From Anaerolineae bacterium (GTDB taxonomy: Bacteria > Chloroflexota > Anaerolineae > Promineifilales > Promineifilaceae), in the NCBI GenBank assembly GCA_023382655.1, contig JAHDWK010000009.1, positions 68,190-132,189 on the forward strand: a DNA stretch of 64,000 nucleotides, written 5' to 3'. The notes beneath the pieces are model-generated. The model had not been told where the DNA came from. It saw only the letters and a program-made list of their open reading frames with translations, and searched no databases. Made by a program: the position numbers and the translations under genes. Shown here piece by piece: positions 17,364-26,199 of this stretch. The first letter of the stretch is position 1. The number at the start of each line of letters is the position of its first letter.

Positions 17364-20285
17364 TTATTCTTCCCTCACCAACGCCATGAGCTGCGCCAGG
17401 TCTTGTTGCAGGGCTTCCAGTTCGGCGCCGTAGGTGGCCCAATCGCCGTTTCGTTGGGCGGTTTGGGCGGCTTCATAGTGGGTATTGGCGGAGGCGATCA
17501 GGGCGGTGAGAGAGTCATCCAGGGTCACGGCCGTTTCGCCTGGCGCTGGCGTACTCGTTTCCGCTGTGCCGGTGGCCGATGTGTCTGCCGGGGGTAAGGT
17601 TTCGCCAATCACCTCAGCCACCACTTCCGCTGAAGCATCCAACAGCGCCGCCAGCGCACCGGACAGCGTCGTATCCATGGCAATGCGGGCGTCAGTAGCG
17701 ACGATCACCCGCTTCAATTCCGGCAGGGCGTTCGTCTCGCTGAGCAGATAGATGGGTTCCACATAGAGGAAACGGCCGTTCATGGGAATCACCAATAGAT
17801 TGCCCCGAATCACGTTTGATCCACTCTGGTCCCACAAAGAAAACTGCTCTGAAATAACCGGTTCCTGGTCTATGCGCCCTTCAATTTGCAGCGGCCCAAA
17901 TACCAACTCTTGTTTAGGTAACTCATAAACAACCAACTCACCATAGTTGGGCACATCATTGCGCGCGGCAAACCAGGCCACCATATTATCTTTGCCCAAG
18001 GGCGTGAACGGTTGGATGAGCAGATATTCCGGTTCCGTTTCACCCGGTAAGGGCATACTCACAAAATAAGGTTCCACAGCCATTTTGCTGTTGGCGTTGC
18101 CATCCACCGTGTAAAGTTCCGACGGAATTTGCCATACATCTTCCTGGTTGTAAAAAACGCGCGTGTCGGTCATGTGGTACCGTAGATACTGGCTTGTTTG
18201 CAGCGAGAACATGTCCACGGGATAACGTAAATGGCGGCGTAAATCGGCAGGCATGTCGTCGAGTGGTTGGAAAACACCAGGGAAAGCGCCGGCATAGGCC
18301 TGAATAATGGGGTCATCGGGGGCGGCCATGTAATAGGAGATGTGACCTTCATAGGCGTCTACCACAATCTTGACAGCATTGCGGATGTAGTTGATCCGGT
18401 AACGCTGGTTGCCAATGGACAACAGCGCGGGTTCTGAGTAAGGAAAGCGGTCGCTGATAGTATAGGCGTCTTGTAACCAGACGAGACGGCCGTCATCCGT
18501 CACTACCAGATAGGGGTCCTGGTCTAGCAGCAAAAAGGGCGTCACCTGGCGAATGCGCTCTTGAATCTGGCGATGCAGCAGCACCTGGGTGGTGTCATCA
18601 ATATCATTGCTCAATAGAATATTGAAGTCACCCAGACGAATAGCAAATGCCAACCGTTTGAAGTAACTATCCAGCAGCACACCACCCTGCCCGGCATAGC
18701 GCGTGTAGGCGTTTTCTGTGCCCAGCGGGTAGTCAAATTCTTCCTGACGACTGTTCACAAATACGACATCATCGGTGAGTTCACCAAAATAAATTTCCGG
18801 TCTGGTGACCTGAATTTCCGGTATGCTGCTGCGCGGTGGCAGGTCTTTGACAAAAAATATGGGTTGCCCTTCGGCCGTGAATTCGTTCACCGGGTTCATG
18901 ACTACCCCATACCCATGCGTGAAGACGAGATTGGTGTTGACCCAGGTGGGGGTTTCCAGGCCAGACTTGTTCAGTTCACGGGCGGCCAACATCACCTGGC
19001 GTGATTCGCCGCCAATCTGGTAACGGTCAATATCAATTTCGCCCATCTGGTAGTAGGTACGTAGTTCTTGAAGCTGTTTGTAGGTGGCTTGCAGGGGACG
19101 GTAATCCCACAGGCGAATGTTTTTGACGATGGCGGCGTTGCGTTCAATATCTTGCCCTGTCAGGGGGGCGCCCAGGTCATACGGCCGTGTCTGCACATCG
19201 TCCAGCCCAAAACCCAGCCGGGTAAAGGTGATGTTGTGGGCGATGTAGGGTGTTTCCCGTACCAGTTCATTCGGCTCAACCGAATAACGCTGCACAAAAC
19301 CGGGAACGAGGCTGCCTAATATGAGCGTGGTTGCTAACCATAATGCGGCGGTGAGCAGCAACGGCCGTAAATCAAACCGGAACACATTGAACAGCATCGC
19401 CAGTGCCGCCAGCCCCATAAACAGCATCTGGGCATAGATGGCATATACCTGCACATTCAGGTCGGTATAGCTGGCGCCAAAGGCCACGCCGCGTGGTGAG
19501 TAGAGCAATTCGTACAGGTCAAAAAGATAACCCACCGTCCATAACGCCAGAATCAGGGCCGCCAGCAGCGCCACATGCTGCCGAAAAATCTGGGATTCAT
19601 GTGGCCGCCACGTACCGCGTTGTATTTCGGGCACATGGTTTGCCGCATAAATAGCAATCACGCCGATGAGGTTGATGACTAACAGAGAAACAAGCCACTG
19701 CTGTACCAGCGTGTAAAGCGGAAGTTCAAATAGATAAAAACTGATGTCTCGATTGAAGAGGGGATCGGCCACGCCATAGGGGACGCGGTGTAAGTAACGT
19801 AGCAAATCGCTCCAATAAACGGTGATGGAACTGGCAAAACCAAAGGCGACCAGGGCGGCGATGCCGGTGATTAACCAACGCATATGGGGAATTTGCAGAA
19901 ACTTGGGATTGAACGGGGGGGTGTGCCGCAAGGCGCGGCGGCGGGCCACCAGCCAGTTTACCAGTAAGATGAGCAGTGCCACCAGGAAAAAGAAGCTAAA
20001 GATGCCTAGACGAGCCGCCCACTGCGTTACCCATATGTCGCGGTAGTCTACCGAAGAGAACCATAACCACTCGGTATACATATTTGCCAGCCAACCAACG
20101 AGCAGCAGCGCCCCCAGGATGAGAGCCGCTGTCATAACGAGCCGGTTGGGACGGCCGTTTCCCTCCGGGCGTGGTGGCAGGGGTGGTCGTTGGCCGCCTT
20201 CGTCATCTTTGCGGTTGGTATCCCAGCCCGCCTCTTCCATAGCCCGGCGGAACACTTCGGGGATGTCATACTCGTCTCGACTCAT
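17364..20285 (-). CDS. UPF0182 family membrane protein
   Basis: A 973-residue integral membrane protein of the UPF0182 family (PF03699). The N-terminal third has about seven hydrophobic helices (for example LVMTAALILGALLLVGWLA and IFSFFFLVALLILLVNWLVA). A very large extracytoplasmic region follows, with family motifs such as PYIAHNITFTRLGFGLDDV, GVVMNPVNEF and RYVEP-like segments. The tail is acidic with a Thr/Ala-rich patch. The family is common in actinobacteria, cyanobacteria and Chloroflexota and has no settled function. The start at 20285 is supported by GAAGGAGTTTGGT; an ATG 15 bases upstream is an alternative. Confidence 0.92.
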   Translation of the reverse strand: MSRDEYDIPEVFRRAMEEAGWDTNRKDDEGGQRPPLPPRPEGNGRPNRLVMTAALILGALLLVGWLANMYTEWLWFSSVDYRDIWVTQWAARLGIFSFFFLVALLILLVNWLVARRRALRHTPPFNPKFLQIPHMRWLITGIAALVAFGFASSITVYWSDLLRYLHRVPYGVADPLFNRDISFYLFELPLYTLVQQWLVSLLVINLIGVIAIYAANHVPEIQRGTWRPHESQIFRQHVALLAALILALWTVGYLFDLYELLYSPRGVAFGASYTDLNVQVYAIYAQMLFMGLAALAMLFNVFRFDLRPLLLTAALWLATTLILGSLVPGFVQRYSVEPNELVRETPYIAHNITFTRLGFGLDDVQTRPYDLGAPLTGQDIERNAAIVKNIRLWDYRPLQATYKQLQELRTYYQMGEIDIDRYQIGGESRQVMLAARELNKSGLETPTWVNTNLVFTHGYGVVMNPVNEFTAEGQPIFFVKDLPPRSSIPEIQVTRPEIYFGELTDDVVFVNSRQEEFDYPLGTENAYTRYAGQGGVLLDSYFKRLAFAIRLGDFNILLSNDIDDTTQVLLHRQIQERIRQVTPFLLLDQDPYLVVTDDGRLVWLQDAYTISDRFPYSEPALLSIGNQRYRINYIRNAVKIVVDAYEGHISYYMAAPDDPIIQAYAGAFPGVFQPLDDMPADLRRHLRYPVDMFSLQTSQYLRYHMTDTRVFYNQEDVWQIPSELYTVDGNANSKMAVEPYFVSMPLPGETEPEYLLIQPFTPLGKDNMVAWFAARNDVPNYGELVVYELPKQELVFGPLQIEGRIDQEPVISEQFSLWDQSGSNVIRGNLLVIPMNGRFLYVEPIYLLSETNALPELKRVIVATDARIAMDTTLSGALAALLDASAEVVAEVIGETLPPADTSATGTAETSTPAPGETAVTLDDSLTALIASANTHYEAAQTAQRNGDWATYGAELEALQQDLAQLMALVREE

Positions 20286-20439
20286 ACCAAACTCCTTCAT
20301 ACGGGCCTGTTTCTAACGGCCCGGTATGATTGATTATCTCACATTTTTAGCAACTATATAGCTTCTATGGGAAGACCTTAACGGTATAGGGGATGAGGGG
20401 AAGGCGAAGTTAATAGCTCTTTAGGAACTCAGAGTGTTA

Positions 20440-20880
20440 TCACAGGTCATGTGCCGTGAGTTCTTTGGTAAAAAAATAGCGTTGATGCCCGGCAGGGAAG
20501 TTTGTTAACTCGCCATAGAGACGATACCCATGTTGCCGGTAGAAGTCCGGGGCTTGAAAGCTAAATGTATCCAGAAACACATGTTTAGCGCCGCGCCGGC
20601 TGGCCTCATCTTCGATGGCTGTCAAAAGGCGGTGTCCATAGCCATGACCACGAAGCTCCTCTTTTACCCATAAAAGATCGATATGACACCAATCCCAATA
20701 GATTTCGCCTAATACCCCGCCAACAATTTCTTGATTGGGTGTACAAAGGGCGAAGCAGAGGCGTTGAAACTTGTCCGCACCAGCCTGTTGCACATTGTAG
20801 TCCTGTAGCCCTCTACCAATGATTTCCCATGCAGATTCTTCGGGCTTATCAATGTAGATGATCTCGTATTTTTCATCCAT
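20440..20880 (-). CDS. GNAT family N-acetyltransferase
   Basis: A 146-residue acetyltransferase of the GNAT fold. The acetyl-CoA-binding motif A is visible as LLWVKEELRGHGYGHRLLTAIEDEASRRGAKHVFLDTFSF, with the R/Q-x-x-G-x-G/A pattern in RGHGYG, and the following FQAPDFYRQHGYRLYGEL is the motif B region. The FAPDFY/GY pattern resembles small-molecule or YhhY-like acetyltransferases. The substrate is unknown. Confidence 0.87.
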   Translation of the reverse strand: MDEKYEIIYIDKPEESAWEIIGRGLQDYNVQQAGADKFQRLCFALCTPNQEIVGGVLGEIYWDWCHIDLLWVKEELRGHGYGHRLLTAIEDEASRRGAKHVFLDTFSFQAPDFYRQHGYRLYGELTNFPAGHQRYFFTKELTAHDL

Positions 20881-21039
20881 GAGGACCTTTTATTTTTGCA
20901 GCCAACCAACCAGACGTTTTCTGATTTGCCGCAACTGGTTCACATTACGGCCGTGAGCCTTCACTTGTAGTAACAACCCTCAACCTGCCACTGTCAGCGG
21001 CGGCGCGAACAAAACCCGGTAAGGAGATTATTCGGCTTT

Positions 21040-21537
21040 CTAGTTCGTCGTTCGTTTACGACCAAGCCATCTACGAACAGAAGCGACGTATTGTTCATAT
21101 TCCTGGCCAAACTTTGCCGTCAAATACTGCTCCTCAGGGACGATCAGAATGAGATGACAGAGAATGATCGAAAGTGACAGCGTTACCAGAATCCACAGTA
21201 TATTCAATATGAATGTTATGCCCAAGAATACAGTAACGCTCCCCAGATAAAGCGGATTTCTGCTTATGGCGAACACACCTGTCTTGACCACTTTGCTTGT
21301 GGGATGACCAGGGTCAGTCGGCTGACCGTAACGAGCAAACTCGCGGCGAGCCGAAACGATCAAACCTATGCCGGTGATGATGAGGGCGATCCCCACAACG
21401 AGGAGAACCTGCCTCAGAATACCTTGAGGTAGTGAAAAGGGGACTACCAGTTGTATGCCAATGCTTACAAGAAAGGGAAGCCCAAAAACGACTTCGGCAA
21501 TCTGCCAACGACTCTTATGTGCGGAATCAATACGCAT
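21040..21537 (-). CDS. Isoprenylcysteine methyltransferase-like membrane protein
   Basis: A 165-residue protein with four or five hydrophobic helices. The C-terminal half has the ICMT/PEMT-like pattern: VVKTGVFAISRNPLYLGSVTVFLG, then PEEQYLTAKFGQEYEQYVASVRRWL. The RNPLYLG and E.YL...G.EY..Y motifs bind SAM in this fold. Bacterial relatives are annotated as phospholipid methyltransferases or unknown. Base composition here is a little lower in GC than in neighbours. Confidence 0.82.
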   Translation of the reverse strand: MRIDSAHKSRWQIAEVVFGLPFLVSIGIQLVVPFSLPQGILRQVLLVVGIALIITGIGLIVSARREFARYGQPTDPGHPTSKVVKTGVFAISRNPLYLGSVTVFLGITFILNILWILVTLSLSIILCHLILIVPEEQYLTAKFGQEYEQYVASVRRWLGRKRTTN

Positions 21538-21698
21538 CTTATCTGTCTGTTTGCATAGTATCCACGCTCATTGTTGCATACAGTCACCCAACACCTATTA
21601 TACTGCGTGAATGTGGGATAATCCCGCGAACAACCACGGCGCATGGTGCGTCAAGGTGTGAAGAGGGAAGGGCTACGGCCGTGCCCCCAAAATTCCTT

Positions 21699-22031
21699 TT
21701 ACGCAGCCACACGCTGCCCCTGCCGCACGGAAAGAAACCGGGCAAAATCTAGCACTTCTGCGCGGGCAGCCTGCGGCAGCAGTTCCACCAGTTGCGCCAC
21801 CTGCTCTGCCAACGGCACAGGTAGTTGCGTCACCGCCTGCCACACCACCAGGAATTGATCACGAGTCAGCATACACAAAGCCAGCGTTTCCCCCGCTTCA
21901 TTCACAAATTCCACTTCAAACATATTCTCGCCATGTTCCATGACGATAGTGCCTTCTGTTCCAGGGGGTAACATGCCGTCTTCAGCCGGGTAAATCAATT
22001 CAACCACGTCATAAAGTTCTGGCTTGATCAT
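21699..22031 (-). CDS. DUF4926-like small protein
   Basis: A 110-residue protein. Residues 1-62 match the DUF4926 style (MIKPELYDVVELIYPAEDGMLPPGTEGTIVMEH....FEVEFVNEAGETLALCMLTRDQF), a small beta-barrel often found in toxin-antitoxin-like or mobile contexts. The last 40 residues form a helix (LPQAARAEVLDFARFLSVR) resembling the DUF2281 motif of small antitoxins. No toxin partner is adjacent on either side. Function is unknown. Confidence 0.6.
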   Translation of the reverse strand: MIKPELYDVVELIYPAEDGMLPPGTEGTIVMEHGENMFEVEFVNEAGETLALCMLTRDQFLVVWQAVTQLPVPLAEQVAQLVELLPQAARAEVLDFARFLSVRQGQRVAA

Positions 22032-22113
22032 GATTCTGTTCCTAAAATGTATACTGATTGCATCTCACAACGCCGAACCTGAGCCGGGGTATCCAACAGG
22101 GTACGTTGTAATA

Positions 22114-24435
22114 TCAGGGTCCTAGTATTCTCTTTTGCTTGGGGCCTGGTTGGTCTTTTTTGCGGGAGAGGCGCAAGCGCCAAAACGGCCGTTGCAGATA
22201 TTTCCAGGCGCGGGTGGCTTCTTCGTGACCACCGGCGTCCATACCCCCGTAGCGGCGCTGGTTGTAGAGCAAGGTAATGTGGACAATGGGGGCGTGCATG
22301 GCGGCCAGCCGTTTGCTCTGGCCGAAGTGAGTCAGCCGCGCCAGGAGCGCCTGGCTAAATTCAGTAGGCGTCTGGCTGGGGCTGGGTGGCAGGCCGATCT
22401 TGCGCGCATTGTCTTGCAAACGGCCGTAGCTCCACACCACCCCATCGGCCCGCCTGGCTCGCTCCTGCCGCTGTCGTCGCCACCACCACCACAGCGCCAC
22501 CACCAGAAGCCCCACGATAACCAGCCGTTGCCAGGGAAACGGCCGTACCGATGATGCTGGCGGAATAGGCTGCGGTGTATAGATGTTCACCGGCGGTGGG
22601 CCATATTCCAGGGCAAAGGTGTCTGGATTGAAGGTAACGGCCGTGTCACGTGGGCTGGCAAAACCGGCTGTCGGTTCAAATTCCACCCAGCCATACCCGG
22701 CAAAATAAACCTCCACCCAGGAGTGGGCATTGATTTGGCGCACCGTCTGCACACCAGCTTCATCTGGCGGCTGCCCCAGAAAGCCGACCACCAGCCGGGC
22801 GGGCAGCCCCAACGCGCGCGCCATTACCACCATGCTGGAAGCGTAATAATCGCAGTAGCCCTGCTGTAAATCAAACAAAAAGTAAGCTACTGGGTCTACG
22901 CCAGAGGGCGGCAGCGGCGTTTCCAGCGAATAGGGATATTGGCGCAAAAATTGTTCCAACGCTCGCGCCTGGTCATAAGGATTGTCATAGCCGGCGGCCA
23001 CTTCCTGGGCCAGCTCGCCCACCCGTCCGGGGAAGTCGGCGGGTAGGGCGGTGTAACGTTCCCGCAGCGGCGGTGGTACATCGGCCAGCCGCGCCTGGCG
23101 CAGTTGGGCCGGCCCGGCCGTTGCCAGACGTGAATCACCCACATAGGCGGGGTGAACATCGGTGGGCTGTGCCCGTACCCGCGCCAGATCATTCAGGCCA
23201 CGCCAGGAGACGGTAGTGGCGTGATCAAAGCGGTAGGGCAGGCCAATGGTATAACGGATGGTGCGTGCATCTTGCGCCCAGTAAACGGCCTGGGTTAGCG
23301 GCGTCTGCTCTTCATAAGGGGGGCTGGGGATGATACGAAAGGGCGCGGTGGGGGCCAGCCGTTCTTCGGAAATGGCCCACCCGCGTCCGGTGTACACATC
23401 GTAACTGAGGGCACGCCAATGAACGCCGGCCAACAGTTCGGCCGGGGCGGAGAATTCTTGTCCCTGGATGTTAACGCTGACGACGGCCGTCATCACCACC
23501 GTTTCCGCCAATTCCGGGGGCATGCCCAGCAGATATTGGCGGGGGAAAATGCCGCCGCCGCCCACGCCGCCCGGATTAGGTGTGCTTAAGTGTTGGCGGG
23601 GCACGTCAATGCCGGTAAAGGCTTGCTCAAAGGAAGATTCGGCTTCGGCGACCGGGGCCAAAGAGGCAAACCAGGCCTGGACGCGGGTGATGCTCAAAGT
23701 GGGCAGCAGCATGGCCAGCGCCAGCAAAAAGAGGGCAATAATCGTCGCGTAACCGATGGATTCAAACTGGATGTCTTCAGGATAATCCACCTGATTTTGG
23801 GTCCATTCGCTTTTCAGATGGAGGAAATTGACCACGGCCGTTAACAAAACCGCTATCCCCACAAAAATAACCAGCCACCAGATGTCGGCTACGCCAAAGT
23901 AGCCATTGAGAGCCATCACCAGCCCCATGAGCAGCAGTCCCGGCAACGGCCGTTGCCAGCGCAGCGTCACCCAGGCGGCAAAAGCGGCGACCAGGAAAGC
24001 CGCCAGCCCCATGATGGCCGTAAAAACGATGGTTTCCCGGCTGTGACCGCCGCTGGAAAGGGCCAGCAACCAACTTCCGGCCCGGTCGTAAAACAGCGCG
24101 CCCTGATATAACCAATAGTCGCGGGTGGCGGCCCACCCTGCCCCCAGAATGGACAGCGGCGGCCACAAATGAGCCAGCGTCGCCAGGGTGATGAGCTGAC
24201 CATAGAGGAGCAGCAGCAGCCAGGCCCAGAAGGCGGGCAACGGCCGTTTGGCCAGCACCGCCCCTAATAACAGACCCGCTGCTGCCGCCGGGATGATGAC
24301 GTCATCGTCTGGCGTCCAGCGCACTTCGCGCACGGCCGTTACCAACAAAACCACCGCCGTGACCAACAGCCCCAGTACCAGCCAGCCTTCCGACGGCCGT
24401 AATTGTTTGCTTGCCTTCTCAATCAGGATGGACAT
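22114..24435 (-). CDS. Transglutaminase-like TgpA family membrane protein
   Basis: A 773-residue membrane protein of the TgpA/DUF3488 architecture. About six N-terminal helices (LVLGLLVTAVVLLVTA, TAIMGLAAFLVAAFAAWV and others) are followed by an external transglutaminase core with QGYCDYYASSMVVMARALGLPARLVVGFLG (catalytic Cys), INAHSWVEVYFAGYGWVEFEPT (catalytic His and acidic residue), a further helix (LVIVGLLVVALWWWWRR) and a DUF4129-like cytoplasmic tail. The catalytic triad looks complete. TgpA-type proteins often neighbour a MoxR ATPase and DUF58 protein; neither is present here. Confidence 0.9.
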   Translation of the reverse strand: MSILIEKASKQLRPSEGWLVLGLLVTAVVLLVTAVREVRWTPDDDVIIPAAAAGLLLGAVLAKRPLPAFWAWLLLLLYGQLITLATLAHLWPPLSILGAGWAATRDYWLYQGALFYDRAGSWLLALSSGGHSRETIVFTAIMGLAAFLVAAFAAWVTLRWQRPLPGLLLMGLVMALNGYFGVADIWWLVIFVGIAVLLTAVVNFLHLKSEWTQNQVDYPEDIQFESIGYATIIALFLLALAMLLPTLSITRVQAWFASLAPVAEAESSFEQAFTGIDVPRQHLSTPNPGGVGGGGIFPRQYLLGMPPELAETVVMTAVVSVNIQGQEFSAPAELLAGVHWRALSYDVYTGRGWAISEERLAPTAPFRIIPSPPYEEQTPLTQAVYWAQDARTIRYTIGLPYRFDHATTVSWRGLNDLARVRAQPTDVHPAYVGDSRLATAGPAQLRQARLADVPPPLRERYTALPADFPGRVGELAQEVAAGYDNPYDQARALEQFLRQYPYSLETPLPPSGVDPVAYFLFDLQQGYCDYYASSMVVMARALGLPARLVVGFLGQPPDEAGVQTVRQINAHSWVEVYFAGYGWVEFEPTAGFASPRDTAVTFNPDTFALEYGPPPVNIYTPQPIPPASSVRPFPWQRLVIVGLLVVALWWWWRRQRQERARRADGVVWSYGRLQDNARKIGLPPSPSQTPTEFSQALLARLTHFGQSKRLAAMHAPIVHITLLYNQRRYGGMDAGGHEEATRAWKYLQRPFWRLRLSRKKDQPGPKQKRILGP

Positions 24436-24714
24436 AATGCTTGTTTGAGCTTGGAGATTGGAGATTTGCGGTTATTTAATCGCCAATCTCTACTCTCTGC
24501 CCGCTTTATACATCATTATACCGCCGATAGTGGCGTGAGAGGATGGTAAGTTTGCCAGGGGCAAAATTGGTCAGAGGGGTGAATTGGCTATAATCGGCCT
24601 GGATCATGATGCGTGATGCGTGATGCGTGATGCGTGATGCGTAATCGGTAATCGGACATCGGGCCTCGGCTCACGGATTACGGTTCACGGTTCACGGCTC
24701 ACGGATATTGGCTA
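24436..24714. other. Repeat-rich divergent spacer
   Basis: This 279-bp spacer separates the divergent transglutaminase and C39 peptidase genes. It holds a GAGATTGG/CCAATCTC hairpin (24449-24491), five tandem copies of the 7-base unit GATGCGT (24608-24642), TAATCGG words, and tandem CGGTTCACGG-type 8-base units (24668-24708). There is no coding sequence; promoters for both genes must lie within it. Confidence 0.6.
24605..24642. repeat. Tandem 7-bp repeat (GATGCGT)5
   Basis: Five consecutive exact GATGCGT units (GTGATGCGTGATGCGT...) make a microsatellite-like tract. The same word is the core of the hairpins at 16481, 32516, 38900 and 47003. Confidence 0.8.
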
Positions 24715-26112
24715 ATGAGTGGACGAAAGATAGCAGTTCTGTTCAGTTTAATACTGTTGCTGGTGGTTATGGTGGTGGCGGCGCCGCTGGCGCTGCGGGC
24801 CGTGCCTTCGCGGTATATTGCCTATGCTGCCGGCCAACTGCCGGAATCGCTGCAAGAGCCATTTAACCGGATTGCTGTGCCCCAACAAGAGTCGCCCATT
24901 TTGCCAACGGCCGTAGCCATGGCCGATACATCGGCGCTTTTGGGAAAACCGGCCGGGGTGTTAGCGCCCGCGCCCACCATGCTGCCCACAGATCTGCCCC
25001 CCACCTTTACGCCGCCGCCCCATACCGATGTGCCCCAGCCGCCAACGGAAACGCCCACTCCTGTACCGCCCACCGATACACCCACGCCGGTTGTCACCCT
25101 TCCGCCGCCCACGCCCACGCTGCCGCCCATCCCTGCCTCCATTCGGCTGGTGGGTTTTCAGCATCAATTTCAGGAGTGGAATAACTGTGGCCCGGCCACA
25201 TTGGCGATGGCGTTGAGTTTCTTTGGTCTGCACCAGACGCAAAGTCAGATTGCCGGCGTCACCAAGCCGAACCCCGAAGATCGTAACGTCTCCCCGGCGG
25301 AGATGGCGGCCTACGTGAATGAAACAACCCCGTATCAGGCGCTTTTCCGGGTGAACGGCCGTGAAGAAACAATCAAACGTCTGCTGGCCAACGGTATTCC
25401 CGTCATCCTGGAACTGGGGCTGAACCCACCCGGTGATTTAAGCTGGATGGGCTGGTATGGGCATTATATGTTGGCGGTGGCGTATGATGACGCTGTGGCG
25501 CAGTTTTGGGTGTATGACTCCTGGTTGGGTACAGGGCGGGAGGCGTTGAGTAATACAGACCCCAACGGCCGTGTCCTCTCCTATGCCGACCTGGCCCGCG
25601 ACTGGCCTCACTTCAACCGCAACTACATCGCCCTCTATCGCCCGGAGCAGGCGCAACTGGTAGCCGAGATTGTGGGCGCGGAGATGGATGACACGACCAT
25701 GTGGCAAAATGCGCTGCTTCAGGCGCAGCAAGACGCCCAATCTGACCCGCAAAACGCTTTTTACTGGTTTAATTTGGGCACCAGTTTGAACAGGGCCGGA
25801 GAGTATGAATCGGCGGCTCAGGCGTTTGACCAGGCGCGGGCCATTGGCCTGCCCTGGCGCATGTTGTGGTACCAGTTTGGGCCGTATGAGGCATATTATG
25901 AGGTCGGCCGTTATGAAGATGTCATTTTGCTGGCGGACACGACGCTGAAAGACCGCCCCTATTTTGAAGAATCCTTTTACTACAAGGCATTGGCGCAGGC
26001 GGGCTTAGACCGGGTGGCTGACGCCCGCACCAATCTGCAACGGGCCATTGCCTTTAACCCCAATTTTTCCCCGGCGGCGGAAGCGCTGACACAATTAGAA
26101 AGTGGAGGATAG
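24715..26112 (+). CDS. Membrane-anchored C39-type cysteine peptidase with TPR tail (paralogue 1)
   Basis: A 465-residue exported protein. Residues 7-24 form a membrane anchor or uncleaved signal. A Pro/Thr-rich spacer spans 85-140. A peptidase C39_2-type domain follows with Cys158 in EWNNCGPATLAMAL, GHYMLAVAYDD for the His, and FWVYDSW for the Asp. The C-terminal third is TPR-like (NAFYWFNLGTSLNRAGEYESAAQAFDQA). The triad looks intact, so it may cleave peptides or peptidoglycan-linked substrates outside the cell. The next gene is a clear tandem paralogue with the same architecture. Confidence 0.85.
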   Translation: MSGRKIAVLFSLILLLVVMVVAAPLALRAVPSRYIAYAAGQLPESLQEPFNRIAVPQQESPILPTAVAMADTSALLGKPAGVLAPAPTMLPTDLPPTFTPPPHTDVPQPPTETPTPVPPTDTPTPVVTLPPPTPTLPPIPASIRLVGFQHQFQEWNNCGPATLAMALSFFGLHQTQSQIAGVTKPNPEDRNVSPAEMAAYVNETTPYQALFRVNGREETIKRLLANGIPVILELGLNPPGDLSWMGWYGHYMLAVAYDDAVAQFWVYDSWLGTGREALSNTDPNGRVLSYADLARDWPHFNRNYIALYRPEQAQLVAEIVGAEMDDTTMWQNALLQAQQDAQSDPQNAFYWFNLGTSLNRAGEYESAAQAFDQARAIGLPWRMLWYQFGPYEAYYEVGRYEDVILLADTTLKDRPYFEESFYYKALAQAGLDRVADARTNLQRAIAFNPNFSPAAEALTQLESGG

Positions 26113-26113
26113 A

Positions 26114-26186
26114 TTCGGTAATCGGTAAACGGTTATCGGTAATCGGTGGGTCACACCGATTACCGTTTACTGATTACCGATGACCG
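26114..26186. repeat. CGGTAATCGGT hairpin repeat
   Basis: Words such as CGGTAATCGGTAAACGG run toward CCGATTACCGTTTACTG, making a long imperfect hairpin between the two C39 paralogues. The same family is at 31793-31860, 45174-45208 and 49643-49670. Confidence 0.7.
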
Positions 26187-26199
26187 CAATGATGGAGCT

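Noticed and set aside
24605..24642. CRISPR-like tandem units
   Set aside because: The units are 7 bases with no spacers; it is a simple tandem repeat.
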